The position numbers and the translations under genes were made by a program. Below are positions 40,388-51,828 of a stretch of 64,000 nucleotides of DNA, one piece after another; position 1 is the first letter of the stretch, and every line of letters begins with the position of its first letter. The stretch is from Kalmusia sp. IMI 367209 (lineage: Eukaryota > Ascomycota > Dothideomycetes > Pleosporales > Didymosphaeriaceae). The stretch lies in assembly GCA_027946365.1 (NCBI GenBank), contig JAPEUQ010000002.1:2604001-2668000 (forward strand), given 5' to 3'. The notes under the pieces are model-generated. The model searched no databases, had not been told where the DNA came from, and saw only the letters and a program-made list of their open reading frames with translations.

Positions 40388-40891
40388 GCGGCTTATTCAG
40401 GTGCAGCTGTTTCTTTGGGTCGCCGGCGTGGACATGGTCATGGGTTATAGTCAATACGGCGTGCATCATGTCTGGTGCGAAGACTCTTTTACGGGTTCAA
40501 AAAAAGATACTCAATGCTTTTGCAATGAAAGTATGCCGTGGGCTCTCGGGGCTCATCGGATGATTCGATGAATGTATTTTCTCATGCCATGCACAAGGGT
40601 GAATCCAATTAGCGTAGTGTTTTCCATCCCATAACATTCTGGAAAGGTAATCATATGTTGCTTTCCCGGCGAATCATGTGCAATTCCTATCCTGTAGCAG
40701 TGACAAGCATATCCGATTGGGCTGTTCCCGCTGCTCGCAAGCGCTTTTCGTGACGTGCTACGGCTTGAATTTTTTACCTCAAAACTTTCCCCACTACAAT
40801 CCGACCCCAGCCTAAAATAGCGCCTGCCCGCAATCGGAACCCTGTGACTTGACACTACTACAACTACAACATCAGCTTTTTGTCCTCCAGG
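40388..40891. other. Intergenic, rpl18 3' region and ADE2 promoter
   Basis: 504 bp with no supported ORF. A CAACTACAACATC-type leader directly precedes the ADE2 start codon. Confidence 0.5.
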
Positions 40892-42595
40892 ATGGCCGAA
40901 TCTAGGAAAGTGGGAGTGTTGGGCGGTGGCCAACTTGGACGCATGCTCATTGAAGCAGCCAACCGACTCAATATACAAGTCAACGTCCTCGACGCAGCAG
41001 CATCACCTGCAAAGCAAATCTCAGCGCACGATGGTCATATCGAGGGCTCCTTTAAAGACGCCGCGGCTGTCAAGAAGCTTGCGCAAGCTTGCGATGTCGT
41101 CACCGTTGAGATTGAGCATGTAGACACACACATGCTTGAGGAAGTCGCGAGCGAGGTGAGTGTTGAGCCCAGCTGGAAGACGCTGAGGACAATCAAAGAT
41201 AAGTATGCGCAAAAAGAGTATTTGAAAGAGCACGGAGTCGATGTTGCCGACAGTCAAGATTTAGAAGGCAAAGGTGCCGGAGGATTGAGAGATGTTGGGG
41301 AAAGTTTTGGTTATCCATACATGCTCAAAAGCAAGACAGAGGCGTACGACGGTCGCGGTAACTTTGTAGTGAAGACGGAACAGGACATCGATGCAGCAAT
41401 CAAGGCGTTGGGCGACCGGCCACTATATGCGGAGCGCTGGGCGGATTTCAAGATGGAGCTTGCAGTGATGGTGGTCAAGACTAAGGACGGCGTTCTCACG
41501 TTCCCAACTGTCGAGACCGTGCACGAGGACTCTATCTGCAAGCTCACATATGCGCCACCGAGGAACGTGTCTAAGTCAACGACGGAGAGGGCACAAGAGC
41601 TGGCAAAGAAAGCTATCGGTGCGTTCGAAGGCAAGGGCGTCTTTGGCGTCGAGATGTTTCTTCTCAAAGACGACACGCTACTCATCAACGAAATTGCTCC
41701 TCGACCACACAATTCGGGTCATTATACTATTGAGGCATGTCCTCTTTCGCAATACGACGCTCATCTTCGTGCTATCCTTGATATCCCTATCCCGGCATCT
41801 GCACTCCGCCTCCGCGAGCCTTCGATCATGCTGAACATCCTCGGCGGAAAGAAACCTGATTCGCACATCGAAGTCGCGCACAAGGCGTACGAATCACCCA
41901 ATGCATCTATTCATCTCTACGGCAAAGGTGATGCTCGTCCTGGACGCAAAATGGGTCATATCACTGTCACAGCGCCCACACTTGCCGAGGCTGAGCAAGA
42001 AATGCAACCCCTCATCGACTTCGTCGACGACCAGAAGGGCAAGCCTCTTGGGCCACGCACAGCACGTACAGATGAGCCTCTCGTCGCCGTCATTATGGGC
42101 TCAGATTCCGATCTTCCTGTTCTGAAAGCAGGCCTGCAAATCCTAGAGAAGCTCCAGATACCCTTCACTACTCGCATCACATCAGCTCATCGTACCCCCG
42201 ACTGGCTCCGAGAATTCTCTAAATCCGCATCGGATACAAGCCTGCGCATCATCATCGGCGCCGCAGGCGGAGCCGCTCATCTTCCAGGCATGTGCGCGTC
42301 TTGGACCACGCTTCCTGTGATCGGGTTGCCAGTTAAGGCGACGCATCTTGATGGCCTAGACAGCTTGTGGAGCATGAGTCAGATGCCACGCGGCGAGCCG
42401 GTCGCTACCGTGGGCATCAACAACTCGACGAATGCTGCGTTGTTGGCAGTGCGCATTCTAGGTGCGACTGATTTGGTGATCAGGGAGCGTTTGAGGATAT
42501 GGATGGAGGGGAACGAGAAGGAAGTGTTGAAAAAGGACCAGCAATTGCTCGACCAAGGATATGAGAGTTACTTGAAGAGCATGGGGAAGTGGTAA
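40892..42595 (+). CDS. ade2: Phosphoribosylaminoimidazole carboxylase (ADE2)
   Basis: A single uninterrupted exon of 567 aa. The N-terminal PurK-like ATP-grasp domain (VGVLGGGQLGRMLIEAANRL; MLKSKTEAYDGRGNF; NEIAPRPHNSGHYTIEA) is fused to a C-terminal PurE-like domain from about residue 400 (VIMGSDSDLPVLKAGL; ITSAHRTPDWL; GAAGGAAHLPGM). Fungal Ade2 carries both activities and makes CAIR from AIR in purine synthesis. ATG 40892 is chosen; the frame opens four codons earlier only with TTG. This is one of the few intronless genes in the window. Loss of ade2 gives the known red-pigment phenotype in yeasts. Confidence 0.96.
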   Translation: MAESRKVGVLGGGQLGRMLIEAANRLNIQVNVLDAAASPAKQISAHDGHIEGSFKDAAAVKKLAQACDVVTVEIEHVDTHMLEEVASEVSVEPSWKTLRTIKDKYAQKEYLKEHGVDVADSQDLEGKGAGGLRDVGESFGYPYMLKSKTEAYDGRGNFVVKTEQDIDAAIKALGDRPLYAERWADFKMELAVMVVKTKDGVLTFPTVETVHEDSICKLTYAPPRNVSKSTTERAQELAKKAIGAFEGKGVFGVEMFLLKDDTLLINEIAPRPHNSGHYTIEACPLSQYDAHLRAILDIPIPASALRLREPSIMLNILGGKKPDSHIEVAHKAYESPNASIHLYGKGDARPGRKMGHITVTAPTLAEAEQEMQPLIDFVDDQKGKPLGPRTARTDEPLVAVIMGSDSDLPVLKAGLQILEKLQIPFTTRITSAHRTPDWLREFSKSASDTSLRIIIGAAGGAAHLPGMCASWTTLPVIGLPVKATHLDGLDSLWSMSQMPRGEPVATVGINNSTNAALLAVRILGATDLVIRERLRIWMEGNEKEVLKKDQQLLDQGYESYLKSMGKW

Positions 42596-45116
42596 GCGGG
42601 CAAGGAAGTTGAAGAGAAGCCTGAGAGAACGTATGCAATGTGCTTCATTCAACGCTTATGTATAACAAAAATGGTCAAATCTGGGGAGAGAATGACATGG
42701 TGCGCATTCTCTACAGTACGTGCAAACAGAGAATTAAACCATTCGTTTCTGTCTCATCACATTAGTGTCATCCTATCCCGCCACTCTCCTACCCAACAAA
42801 ATAGCCTGTACGACGCGTCCTGAGTACCTTTCCGTGGAATACACCCGAACCTCTGCACCATCTATTCTTCATCATGAGTATTGGGTGATGACTCTCAACG
42901 CTATGGTAAATGGTCCGCGTTCAGCCTCACTCACTTTCTCTCCACACCTACTGCGCATTTCCTTCCATCTTCTTTCTTTCCACATGACCTACGAAATTTT
43001 AGTTTTTAGCCGGCTCTAACGCTGCTATAGTAGCTTTGACTCGCTGTTGTAGAGATTGCAAAAAAATTCGACACGCCCATAGCTTGAGGCAGTGTGCTCT
43101 CTAATATCGGCCCAATGGTGGATATACGACTTCTCAAATGCAGAGGCTCGGAGGAAAAGGACATTTACAAACACCAGCATAATTTTAGTCGCGCAAACAA
43201 GCCCTATGATGACACGGGTCAAGTGTAGAAAAAGAAAGACCATGTTGGACCGACAACATTGTTTTTAGGCCATGGCCAGAAAACTGGAGGCACCTCGAAC
43301 GCTGTGATGCCCCCAATTATGATATTTCTCGTATGCGTTTCTCAGGGAGAAGAAACACATGCGGGGTTTGTGGCCAGAAATCTCGCAGGATCATATGCGT
43401 GATTGGATCCATTTTGAAAAGCTAGGAGCACAGCAACATAGCTGTTTCGACTATTCCTTCAGCATGATGGAAAAATACAGTGTAGGTAAGAAGGGAGCGG
43501 AGGGCGAGGCTCATGTAGGAACCATGTCACTAGTGAGTAGCCCTGTTGATCGCTAGAAAGTCTCAGATTCACTTTCATATGTCTAGGTTAGCGATTTTTG
43601 AACGTCGAGAAGGCGTATTGTCCTGCGGGGGTTCCGGAGTCGCAGTCAATACCCTTGGGCTTGAGGCTCTAACAGGCGACACATGAACAAATCTTCGTGT
43701 GGCCATGTAGGCATTAAAACTGGTACCGACTCCTGTGGTATCGAACGATTTACATCGCTCATACATGGGTGCGTCTTTGCCAGCATTCTTTCATAGGATT
43801 CAACCCATTGGCGCCATGTGGTTGTCCAGCAAGCCTTTTTGGGCGCCCTGCGTCCTCTTCGCGCCCTGCTTGTTGTCTCGAAGAACATACCAGATTGTTG
43901 ATTGCTTGATGTGATGGGTATTCCATATATTGGTCTGCTTTACCGAGAGAATGTCCGGAACCGTGTCCTGGTCCTGGTCCTGGTCCTGGTCCTGGTCCTG
44001 GTCTGTCATAGGCATTGTAGATGAGGTAGAGAATTCCTGGGCATCTCACTTCTCCTAGTGCTTGAATGGTTTTGGCTTGCCTAGCTTAAGTTGTTCGTCT
44101 GCTGGTTTTAATGACTTGTTGGCTGGTTTTGGTGTGTGCGGTTTCTCCATGGTGCGCAAGTTTGCCAGCGCGTTAACGGCGAAGGCACTTCGTGGTAGCG
44201 ATCTCATTGTGAATTCTTTGTTGGCTAACTTTAAGTTGCCCGATCCATTGTCGATGTAGGAAAAGTTTATTAGGTGCTGCGCCTACATTGGTCTGTCCTA
44301 TGGATCTATTTGGAGACAAGTACATGGCGCGAGCCCCTTCGATAGATTGTTTTAGACCCGAGTAGCAGAGACTTGAGGAGACTAAGCACTTGATGTTGCA
44401 TACAAGGGTATTGGGGCAGTTTTTGGTATCAATGGAAAAGAGATAGCACGCTGAAGAGAATCTTCAGGTACCGAAGACCTATATCAGGTGTGTATGGTTC
44501 TTTGGAGGATGAGAATCACAGCGAAGCTGCTGCGGCGTTGAGATATGTCGAGACAAGCAGTCCCATTTGCAGGTGCTGTTGTCCTTTCGAATTTGAGAAG
44601 CATAGCGGCATGAAACTCATTTGCCTTATTTTAATAGACGAAATAGAAAGTGTGAGGAAAGTAGCGAATTAAATTGTGAGTTTACATAGCGTAAAATATT
44701 CCTGGAGATGTGAAACGAGATGGGATTCCCACGGTCACGGTGGGTAGAAGGTGATTATGGAAACCGCGTTATAATATCAACCATTCAATATTCTTTGATC
44801 ATTTTGATCATGGATAGCATCACTATGATAGATATCACTGACCACTGATGGGGCACACGAGGTTTAATATTCTTGCTCAAATTAATTTGAAAAAGAAGAT
44901 GGATGTCTCAATACAGATTAGTGTCATGGAGGAGTACTAAAGTCTCCAAAATCGTGATTGTGTTATAGCTAATATTATTCATACAGGAATAGATATGTAC
45001 CTAATAAAAAGATGCTGTAACGCATTGAAGGACAGTCTAAAACCCAAGATTATCCCTGCACCTAATAGTAACGCCCAACCACCTCAAGTCACCGCGTGTT
45101 GTTGTGCTCGCCCCAT
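42596..45116. other. 2.5-kb gene desert, AT-rich in its right half
   Basis: This lies between the convergent ade2 and tyrosinase genes. No ORF has a recognisable domain. Minus-strand ORFs around 43575-44049 overlap in three frames and could be remnants of one broken gene, but I cannot assign them. From about 44650 to 45000 the sequence is clearly AT-rich. A perfect hexanucleotide repeat lies at 43965-44000. Confidence 0.5.
43965..44000. repeat. (GTCCTG)6 perfect tandem repeat
   Basis: Six exact copies of GTCCTG in a row, 36 bp, followed by a degenerate seventh (GTCTGT). On the minus strand it reads CAGGAC and would encode Gln-Asp, Pro-Gly or Arg-Thr dipeptides depending on frame. It is a likely length-variable minisatellite. 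Confidence 0.95.
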
Positions 45117-47392
45117 TCAAAATTCGCCCTTCTTGCCATCTGCCGCGCATAACAGCTCTTTTATTTCGCCCGCAGGACGTGGAAACTCATCAGCTGACCT
45201 GGCAGGCTCGATCTCTTGCCAAGTGACCGAGATCTGCAGACCGGGCGCATCGTCGGATTGGCAATTGGTGATATCAATGTTTGCCTGTGCAAGCGTGTCA
45301 ATAACCCAGTAGTCCCACTCGAACTTATAGGGAGAACATCGATGAACGTACCTGGACAACTTTCCACTTGAGATTCCTCCTTAGATATGTCGCGACATCA
45401 CCTTCATCCATGGTAGACAGTTCTCCCGTTCTCACCTTGGCTTCTAGCGCAGGCGTGAGTGGGATCATACTGTTGGTCTCTTGCATTCCGTCTTTTGATG
45501 ACGCCAATATACTCGCTGTACCCACGAATTCCGACTCTTCAACCCACTTACTCGCATCTTCTTCCTCCACCTTGCCAAGGAACGCATAAATCTTAAGCGA
45601 GCCCGGAGACTTGAACTCGTGGACCTGGATAGCCAGTGCGTACTGGCGTCTGCCTGAGAAATGGGGTGCGCCCGTTGTAGCAATACCGCGCTTGAGGATC
45701 GGGGCTGCATTGGGGCCGTATAGGGCATTGACACGATTAACGAGCGTGGTATTTGCGTCGAGGCCGATGAGATCAGGGTACGTATATCCGAAAACTTGCC
45801 AGGCGCGGATGTCGTCCGAGGTCCAGAAATTGCCGGAGTCGTCTTTGTGGAAGGGCTTTAGGGCTACATGAGGTCAGCACTTTAATCCCATTAGATGGCA
45901 GGGGATTTCGTACGTGTTGTGGAGTCGACTGTGATATTTGCCGCCATGTTGAAAGTCGGACTTGGGTTCTTGAAGCTGCTGACCCAACTGTCATGATTCT
46001 GGGGAACGACGTTGAGCGTTAGCGTGGACTTGATTCCCTACAATTATGGAACTTTCTGATCGAGACGGCGTGGACTCTGGGCAGAATTACTTACTAGTTC
46101 TTGCCACATCGCTAATAGTCGGTCAACATTTCTAGAGAAGTCGTCAGTGCTAATCGGCTAGCTCATGTATATTACTAACGCGTGATGAAGCCAGAAAACA
46201 GGATCGAATGCGGAGTAAAACAGCCAAGTCATAGTTCCGTCCATACCGACAGTATCATGGATTGTCCCGTGAATGCTCTCCACACTATCTCCGGGCATCA
46301 ACTTTGTGCTCATGTTGAGATAGTCATGCTCCATTGCAAGGAGATTGAAGACCCGCGCCTGCATGCTTTGTCGATTCTTATCAATTGCTACAGCGACTTG
46401 GTCATTGCCACTCTTGACGTTCGCGTCTTTCGTGTCTGGGTTCCGCACTGTCGTAGGGTACAATTTCCAGCGCTCTTCGCCTTCGGCTTCCTAAAAACAG
46501 TTAGAGAGATGTTACAAGTCTGGATGCTGGAGCGTACCCAGTCCGGTATTGGATGGAATGTATATGAGTGCAATGGATTTGGAATCGACTGTGTACCGTT
46601 CGCCACAGTCACGTTTATAGTGAGCTTCTGGATACTTTCAGGCATAGTTTCTTCTCCTGCCGAGGGCACAGCGGCCCAGTCCCAGTATGGAAGTCTCAGT
46701 GTGGTTAGAGCTCGTGCATATCGAGTCTTAAGCTCTCCTTCGGGGAATTCCGATAAGACTTGACGGCAATTGAGGTATAGGACTTCCTCAAACAATGCAA
46801 GGAAAGGTCGATGCCATGTAGGGAACAAGTTACTATCGTGTGTGCAATACCCGCTGTAATGACTCCAGTAGTAAGGATCGCCTTGCACCCCATCCCACGA
46901 TACGAAGGGACGGCCGTGAATACCTACAAAAAATTATGTTAGCCAAAAATCTTGTCATAGAGATGCACCAGCAAGTCAAGCATTAGATCGTCGGAGGGTT
47001 GATGTAGTCTCTAGTATCCAACAGCAATGATGTATGTGAGACATTGAGAGACAATGTTTGAGCGTCTTTAGCTTACCGGCAATCTGGAAATAAGAAAGCT
47101 TGTCATCTTGGCTAACAGCCTGGAACCTCTGTAGCCCAAGGAGGAAAACGTTCCACTGATCTGGATGATTCTTTTCCAAGTCGCGGATCTCGAGTCGAGG
47201 CTGTGGTGTTGAATCTCCCAGTCCGGCGATTCCCAGAACAGAAAACATACCATTCCGACGCCTTAGGAGTGCCGACGCATCCTCCACAGTGTGCGGATCA
47301 GAACTGGAGTTGACGGGGCTGCTTGCGCTCAAGGTCCAAAAGAAGGCAATGGAAAGTAGAAGCGGAACAAAAGATAGATTGAAGTGCGCCAT
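45117..47392 (-). CDS. Tyrosinase with N-terminal signal peptide
   Basis: The seven exons are 47077-47392, 46538-46923, 46180-46490, 46095-46131 (37 nt), 45914-46037, 45352-45863 and 45117-45284; all phases close (617 aa). A hydrophobic signal peptide (LSFVPLLLSIAFFWTLSAS) precedes the type-3 copper domain. CuA ligands are predicted as H108, H134 and H143; the sequence CTH puts a Cys two residues before H134, as in the thioether of fungal tyrosinases. CuB ligands are predicted as H308, H312 and H337 (IHGTIHD, FWLHHANVDRL), with spacings of 26/9 and 4/25 residues. A long C-terminal region follows, as in fungal pro-tyrosinases where it covers the active site. The enzyme oxidises monophenols and diphenols to quinones, feeding melanin or other pigments. 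Secretion is inferred from the signal peptide. Confidence 0.93.
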
Positions 47393-49111
47393 AAGGAAAA
47401 AATGTATTGAAAACGAATGAAGTGGCTAAAGGTCTTTTAGCCAGTGATGAAGTTAAGTGATTGATGATAGCTGAGAAGATTGAAAGGGTGCAAGAAGGAA
47501 ACAGAGGCAAAAGTACGAACGCAAGACTGGGCGTACGGCATAGATCGAGCCGCAGGAACGTGCGGTGACGAAATTAAAACATTTGTTCCGTCCTCGTACA
47601 GCTGCTAAGGAGCGTGAGCGCCAGCGTACAGGGCAGTGCAGCCTTACCCGAGTCCAAGTTGGCTCATACGACCATCAATCGGACCCCAGCTTGCCTCGTC
47701 TGGAAAAGATGGAACCAAATAGCGTTGGGCAACCCATTGGTATGAGGGCCTTCATATACTAGATTAGAAGTAAAACCTGATAAGGAGGTCACTGTCTGCC
47801 TAGTTAGGAACCCCATGACTTCAAAGAGAAGCAGACTGAGTCAGTTGTTTGATAGTCATTACGGAATTAACAGGAGACAATTAAGTGCCGGAAATCAGAG
47901 CTAGACTCATGGAACAGGAAGACCCTGCTCTGAAGGTGGGAGTACAAGCAGTGCATCATGGTCGTCCACGAGAACTGCTGTGTATCCTAAGAACTTCGTC
48001 ATGCGCAATCGAGCAACTAGACAGGACTGGGAATATGGGGATATAGAGTTGCTCGGCTACAACGGTACAAGTTAGTGATGCCGGAGCAACGAAAAATAAG
48101 CGTGGGCAATGCTCCGTGGTGTCGTGCTACGACGAGGCAGGAGTTGATTAGTGGCGTGGAGCGAGCTCGGCACGTTTGGACCAGCGCTCCCTTTGAGAAT
48201 TCGTCTTCAACCAATGTGAAACCAGATCCCGTTCCTTCCTTCGTTTGCTCTATTCCCATCGTAATCTCGAGGTCAGCTTACAGGGGTGCTAATCTTGTTC
48301 ACTCCCTACCCTCCGTGGCCATTCTTAATCTCCACAGTCTTACAACTGCGCTTCCCGATCGGCAAGCGCTGGAACACGACCTATCTGCAGACAACGCTGC
48401 AAGACTACTGAGAGAATGTAACCCTACAGACGGGTGACACTTGACAGGGGATGCATCGGGATTAAGCGTTTCTGTACTCCCTCTGAGTAACGACAACGGA
48501 TACAGATCGAGCGCTATCACACGTGTGTTTCCGTGGCAATTTCCTTGAGACGTGACGCAAGGGCGGCTGAGGTGGAGAGAAGAAATGTGATTGAAACGAT
48601 GATTAGATCTGTGATCTCGGCAAGAAGACTTTCCATAGCTGGTGTTGCGATAATTTGTGTTTGGTACCGTAGGGGCGGATGCCCATCTGAGTGTACGCAC
48701 CAGCGCATCGGAGCCTGTCTTGTTGAGCATCTGATCTGTTTCCATTCAGTGGTGCTTTCAAGAACCGATAGACCCTACCAAAGTCGCTTCCGCTTCACCA
48801 ATAGGATTAAGGCTGATAAAGCAAGGAGAATAAAGTCCCGAGAGAGCATCGTAAACCATCATGACCTCGTGCCAATCAAAATACTGATTGATCTATCTAG
48901 ATACCTAAGACGGCAAAAATGCCATAAACCCGCAAAGGGTATAAGATTCCCTATCTCACGTTCAGACCTGAAGGTAAACCTTCCAAACGCCAATCTCAAT
49001 CCTGCTAAAAGTACCTGTGCAACGCCCTCACGAGATAAAGTGATAATAATTGAGCGCATTGCTATTGGTGCTCTCTTCTGACGGGAACTGGGTTTGCAGG
49101 AGCGACGCACC
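47393..49111. other. Intergenic, tyrosinase promoter side and Ssr4 3' side
   Basis: 1.7 kb between two genes on the same strand. A 182-codon open frame (48533-49081, +) starts only at GTG and has no protein-like features. A short minus-strand piece near 48517-48708 has one hydrophobic segment (ITDLIIVSITFLLSTSAAL) but no context. No gene is supported. Confidence 0.45.
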
Positions 49112-51268
49112 CTATGCATTATCCTCGCCCGTCTCGCCATGGTGCATTTCCGTACCGTGGAATGCATCGCCGAAGGCAGAATCATCTACCAGGTCGAGTC
49201 CCATGTTATCATCACCCACATTCGTGTAGTCTGCCAGTGCATCTCCTGCCGTATCCAAGTTATCGAAGCTGCCGAAATCCGCGGTGTCGAACATGCCTCC
49301 CACTTCTGCGTCGACAACGGACGTTGTCATTGCACTATTGTCTGCTGGTGCATCGGTGCTGGTAGGAGGCTGCGCATTGTTAGCGCTAGATTGCTGTGCA
49401 TTGCCTTGAGTCTCTACCATAACCCAGTCCGCATCCCCTCCTTTCCCATCAGCATTGGCCATTCCTGACATTTCAACGTCAAGGTCGAGTAAGTCATTTG
49501 CAGCACTTGCTGGGTCGAGATTACCCGTTTGTTCATTGAAAGATGAGCTTTGAGCTGCATCGCCAGTGGTGGCATTTGGCGTAGCCACGGCAGATTGAGC
49601 TTGACTTTGAGGCTGAGATATTGCTGGCAGAGACAAGTTCCCGCTAGGAGTACCCCCTAGTGAACCAGAGCCAAACTGATCTAGTAGGCTTGCGGCGGCA
49701 CTGTCGCCTTCTAGGCCGCCGTCTTGCGCGGAGCCATTCGAATCCCCGTTCGTGTTCGATGGCGTAGATCCATTGCCATTAACCGGTAATCGCTGCGGTT
49801 GAGGCTGCTGCGCTTCGATAAAACCGCCCTTATCTACACATACAACAAGCTTCTTCGTGTCGAACTCGACCCCAAGCGACTTTTGGAGGTCTTGTACAAC
49901 CGCTTCAGAGGGATCTGGGCCATCTTCATCTGATTTAGTTGTGCGTGGCGAATCTCGTAACCGACGTTCGGCTTTAATATATGTTCGTGAATGTTTCAGG
50001 TCCGCCATCTTCTTCGCATGGGCCGCCTTCATCTTGTCGATTTCAGCTTGCTCCTTGGCCTCATATGCTGCAACCCGATTCTCGAAATCCTTCAGTTGTT
50101 CAGGCTGCAATTTCTCGTAGCTCTTGATTTTCTTGTCGTAGTCAGGATTCAGGTCTCCATTCTTATCTATGGGCGCATCTCCTGCAGCAGCATCGAGAAT
50201 ATCTGCAGTCAAAGGGGCTAATTCACCCATGAGACCAATTCCAAGATCAATAGGCTTGATTTTGGGAAATGAATGTGGAGAGGAAAATATCTCCTCCATC
50301 CATTCATGATGCTGCTTGTACCTCGAAAGACTGATATCCCGTGGCGTCATAAAATCGAACGAATCTTGTGTTGCATTCTCTTCCTCGTCAAACATCGCAT
50401 CAGCGACTGTGGCCCCAGCTATGCCCGGACGTGGTGCTGGCTGGTTTGGACGTGCCCTTTTGGCAGGAGGTTGCTGATTACCATACATGTATCTGTTTTG
50501 CATAGGGTTGGCACCGTAGGCCGGCTGGGGCCTGACGCCGGCCTGGGCGAATTCAACCTTGGGGAAATTTGCAGTGTCGCCAAGCATGAATTCTTTGCGG
50601 ACTAGCTGGCCAGCGGTTTGAAGCTGAGCTCGCGCAGCTAACATTTGTTGTGACTCCCTTGACATGGGTATCTGCTGAGCAGGTATTCTCATGGCGGGTT
50701 CTGCCATACTGTAGTGGACAAGCCACAGTTTGTCATCGAAATGGCGGGGCCCATTCGAGATTCTGTAGCGATAACGTGCGTGGGTTGCGAAAGGCTCGTG
50801 TGGGTAGAAGAAGCCGCTCTTATGGACCAAAACTTGAAGTTGCTACATCGCGTCAGTTCCATGAATAATTCGTTTTGATCGCACCAACGTACGAAGCCAT
50901 TGATATTCATTTCGAAAGACAACTCGGCATCGGCCCAGACCAGGCCATCGGAAGCGAAGTGGGTTCCCATGCGCGGAGGTTGCCACATGAGTAGAGCCGT
51001 ACCGTCCGGGGGTGGAGTAGCAAAGTAGGTCCACGCGACGGGGGCGGCATTCCGGACTATTTCGGGGCCTTTGAGGAGATATTCGAGCGCCTGTTGGGGC
51101 TGTAACGATGGGAGGGTTGGGAAGCGGTACGATGAGACCAAATGTATATGTGGAAGCTGTATGGTTAGCTGCGTAGTGAAGCTGGAGCATGGGCGCGCTC
51201 ACCAACTGGTTTGGAACTTGCGCGCTGGGGTCTTGAGGCACATTGTAGGCTTGGTTCATGCCGTACAT
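49112..51268 (-). CDS. ssr4: SWI/SNF and RSC complex subunit Ssr4
   Basis: The three exons are 51203-51268, 50893-51156 and 49112-50842, phase 0 throughout (686 aa). The N-terminal Ssr4 domain reads VPQDPSAQVPNQL, then HLVSSYRFPTLPSL, PPDGTALLMWQPPRMGTHF, ASDGLVWADAELSFEM and the HYSMAEPAMRIPAQQIP region. GQLVRKEFMLGD follows. The C-terminal 350 residues are Gln/Ser/Asp-rich and acidic, with no fold seen. Ssr4 is a fungal subunit of the SWI/SNF and RSC chromatin remodellers, described in fission yeast. A second in-frame ATG three codons downstream (51259) could be the start. The coiled-coil-like stretch EAKEQAEIDKMKAAHAKKM sits in the middle. Confidence 0.85.
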
Positions 51269-51828
51269 TGTGACGTGTTGTAGGGCGACAGCGGCGCCAC
51301 GTCCTTTGGCGTTGGTAAATGAGGGTTGAGCTGGCGCGTGGAGTGAGCGGTTGATGCCTTTGGATCTTCTGTCGCGTTGCGCGCGAACGTTGAATGCCAA
51401 GACCCAATAATCCCCATGTATCACGTGATATTTCGAACCATGGAACCTTGCAATGGAAGGCGTAACCAGCTTCTGCACCAGTATCTTACTTCACTTCAGA
51501 TATTCTGATTTGTATCATTCAGAAGATTTCAATTCAAGTTGCATTCGTAGTGAACTAAGAAAGTCCTATTACGGTACTGGTTATCACAACATTCATTCCC
51601 ACAGCCCTAGACCTATCCTACTCGAAGTCCTCACACGAATGTCTTACACAAAGCAACCCAGTTGGCGCCCCTGAAACAGACGCATTCCGCTCATTATATC
51701 GAGATAGAACAATGGAGTCGTGTCCTCTTGTCCTCTTGATTCGCAGCTAGGGGTTGTCGCTACGGGATTCCTTGTCTGTGAAACCCATCTATTAAGCACA
51801 TTGCTGACATGAACATTGCACTACTCTC
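51269..51828. other. Intergenic, ssr4 promoter and RRM gene 3' region
   Basis: 560 bp between genes on the same strand. An upstream in-frame extension of ssr4 exists but lacks domain signal. Nothing else seen. Confidence 0.5.

Noticed and set aside
43575..44049. Degenerate transposase on the minus strand
   Set aside because: Translations around the hexanucleotide repeat show no DDE/D residues or known transposase motif; kept only as an unexplained region.
48533..49081. 182-codon ORF between tyrosinase and ssr4
   Set aside because: Starts at GTG, has no domain, no hydrophobic or helical pattern, and no splice-consistent extension.
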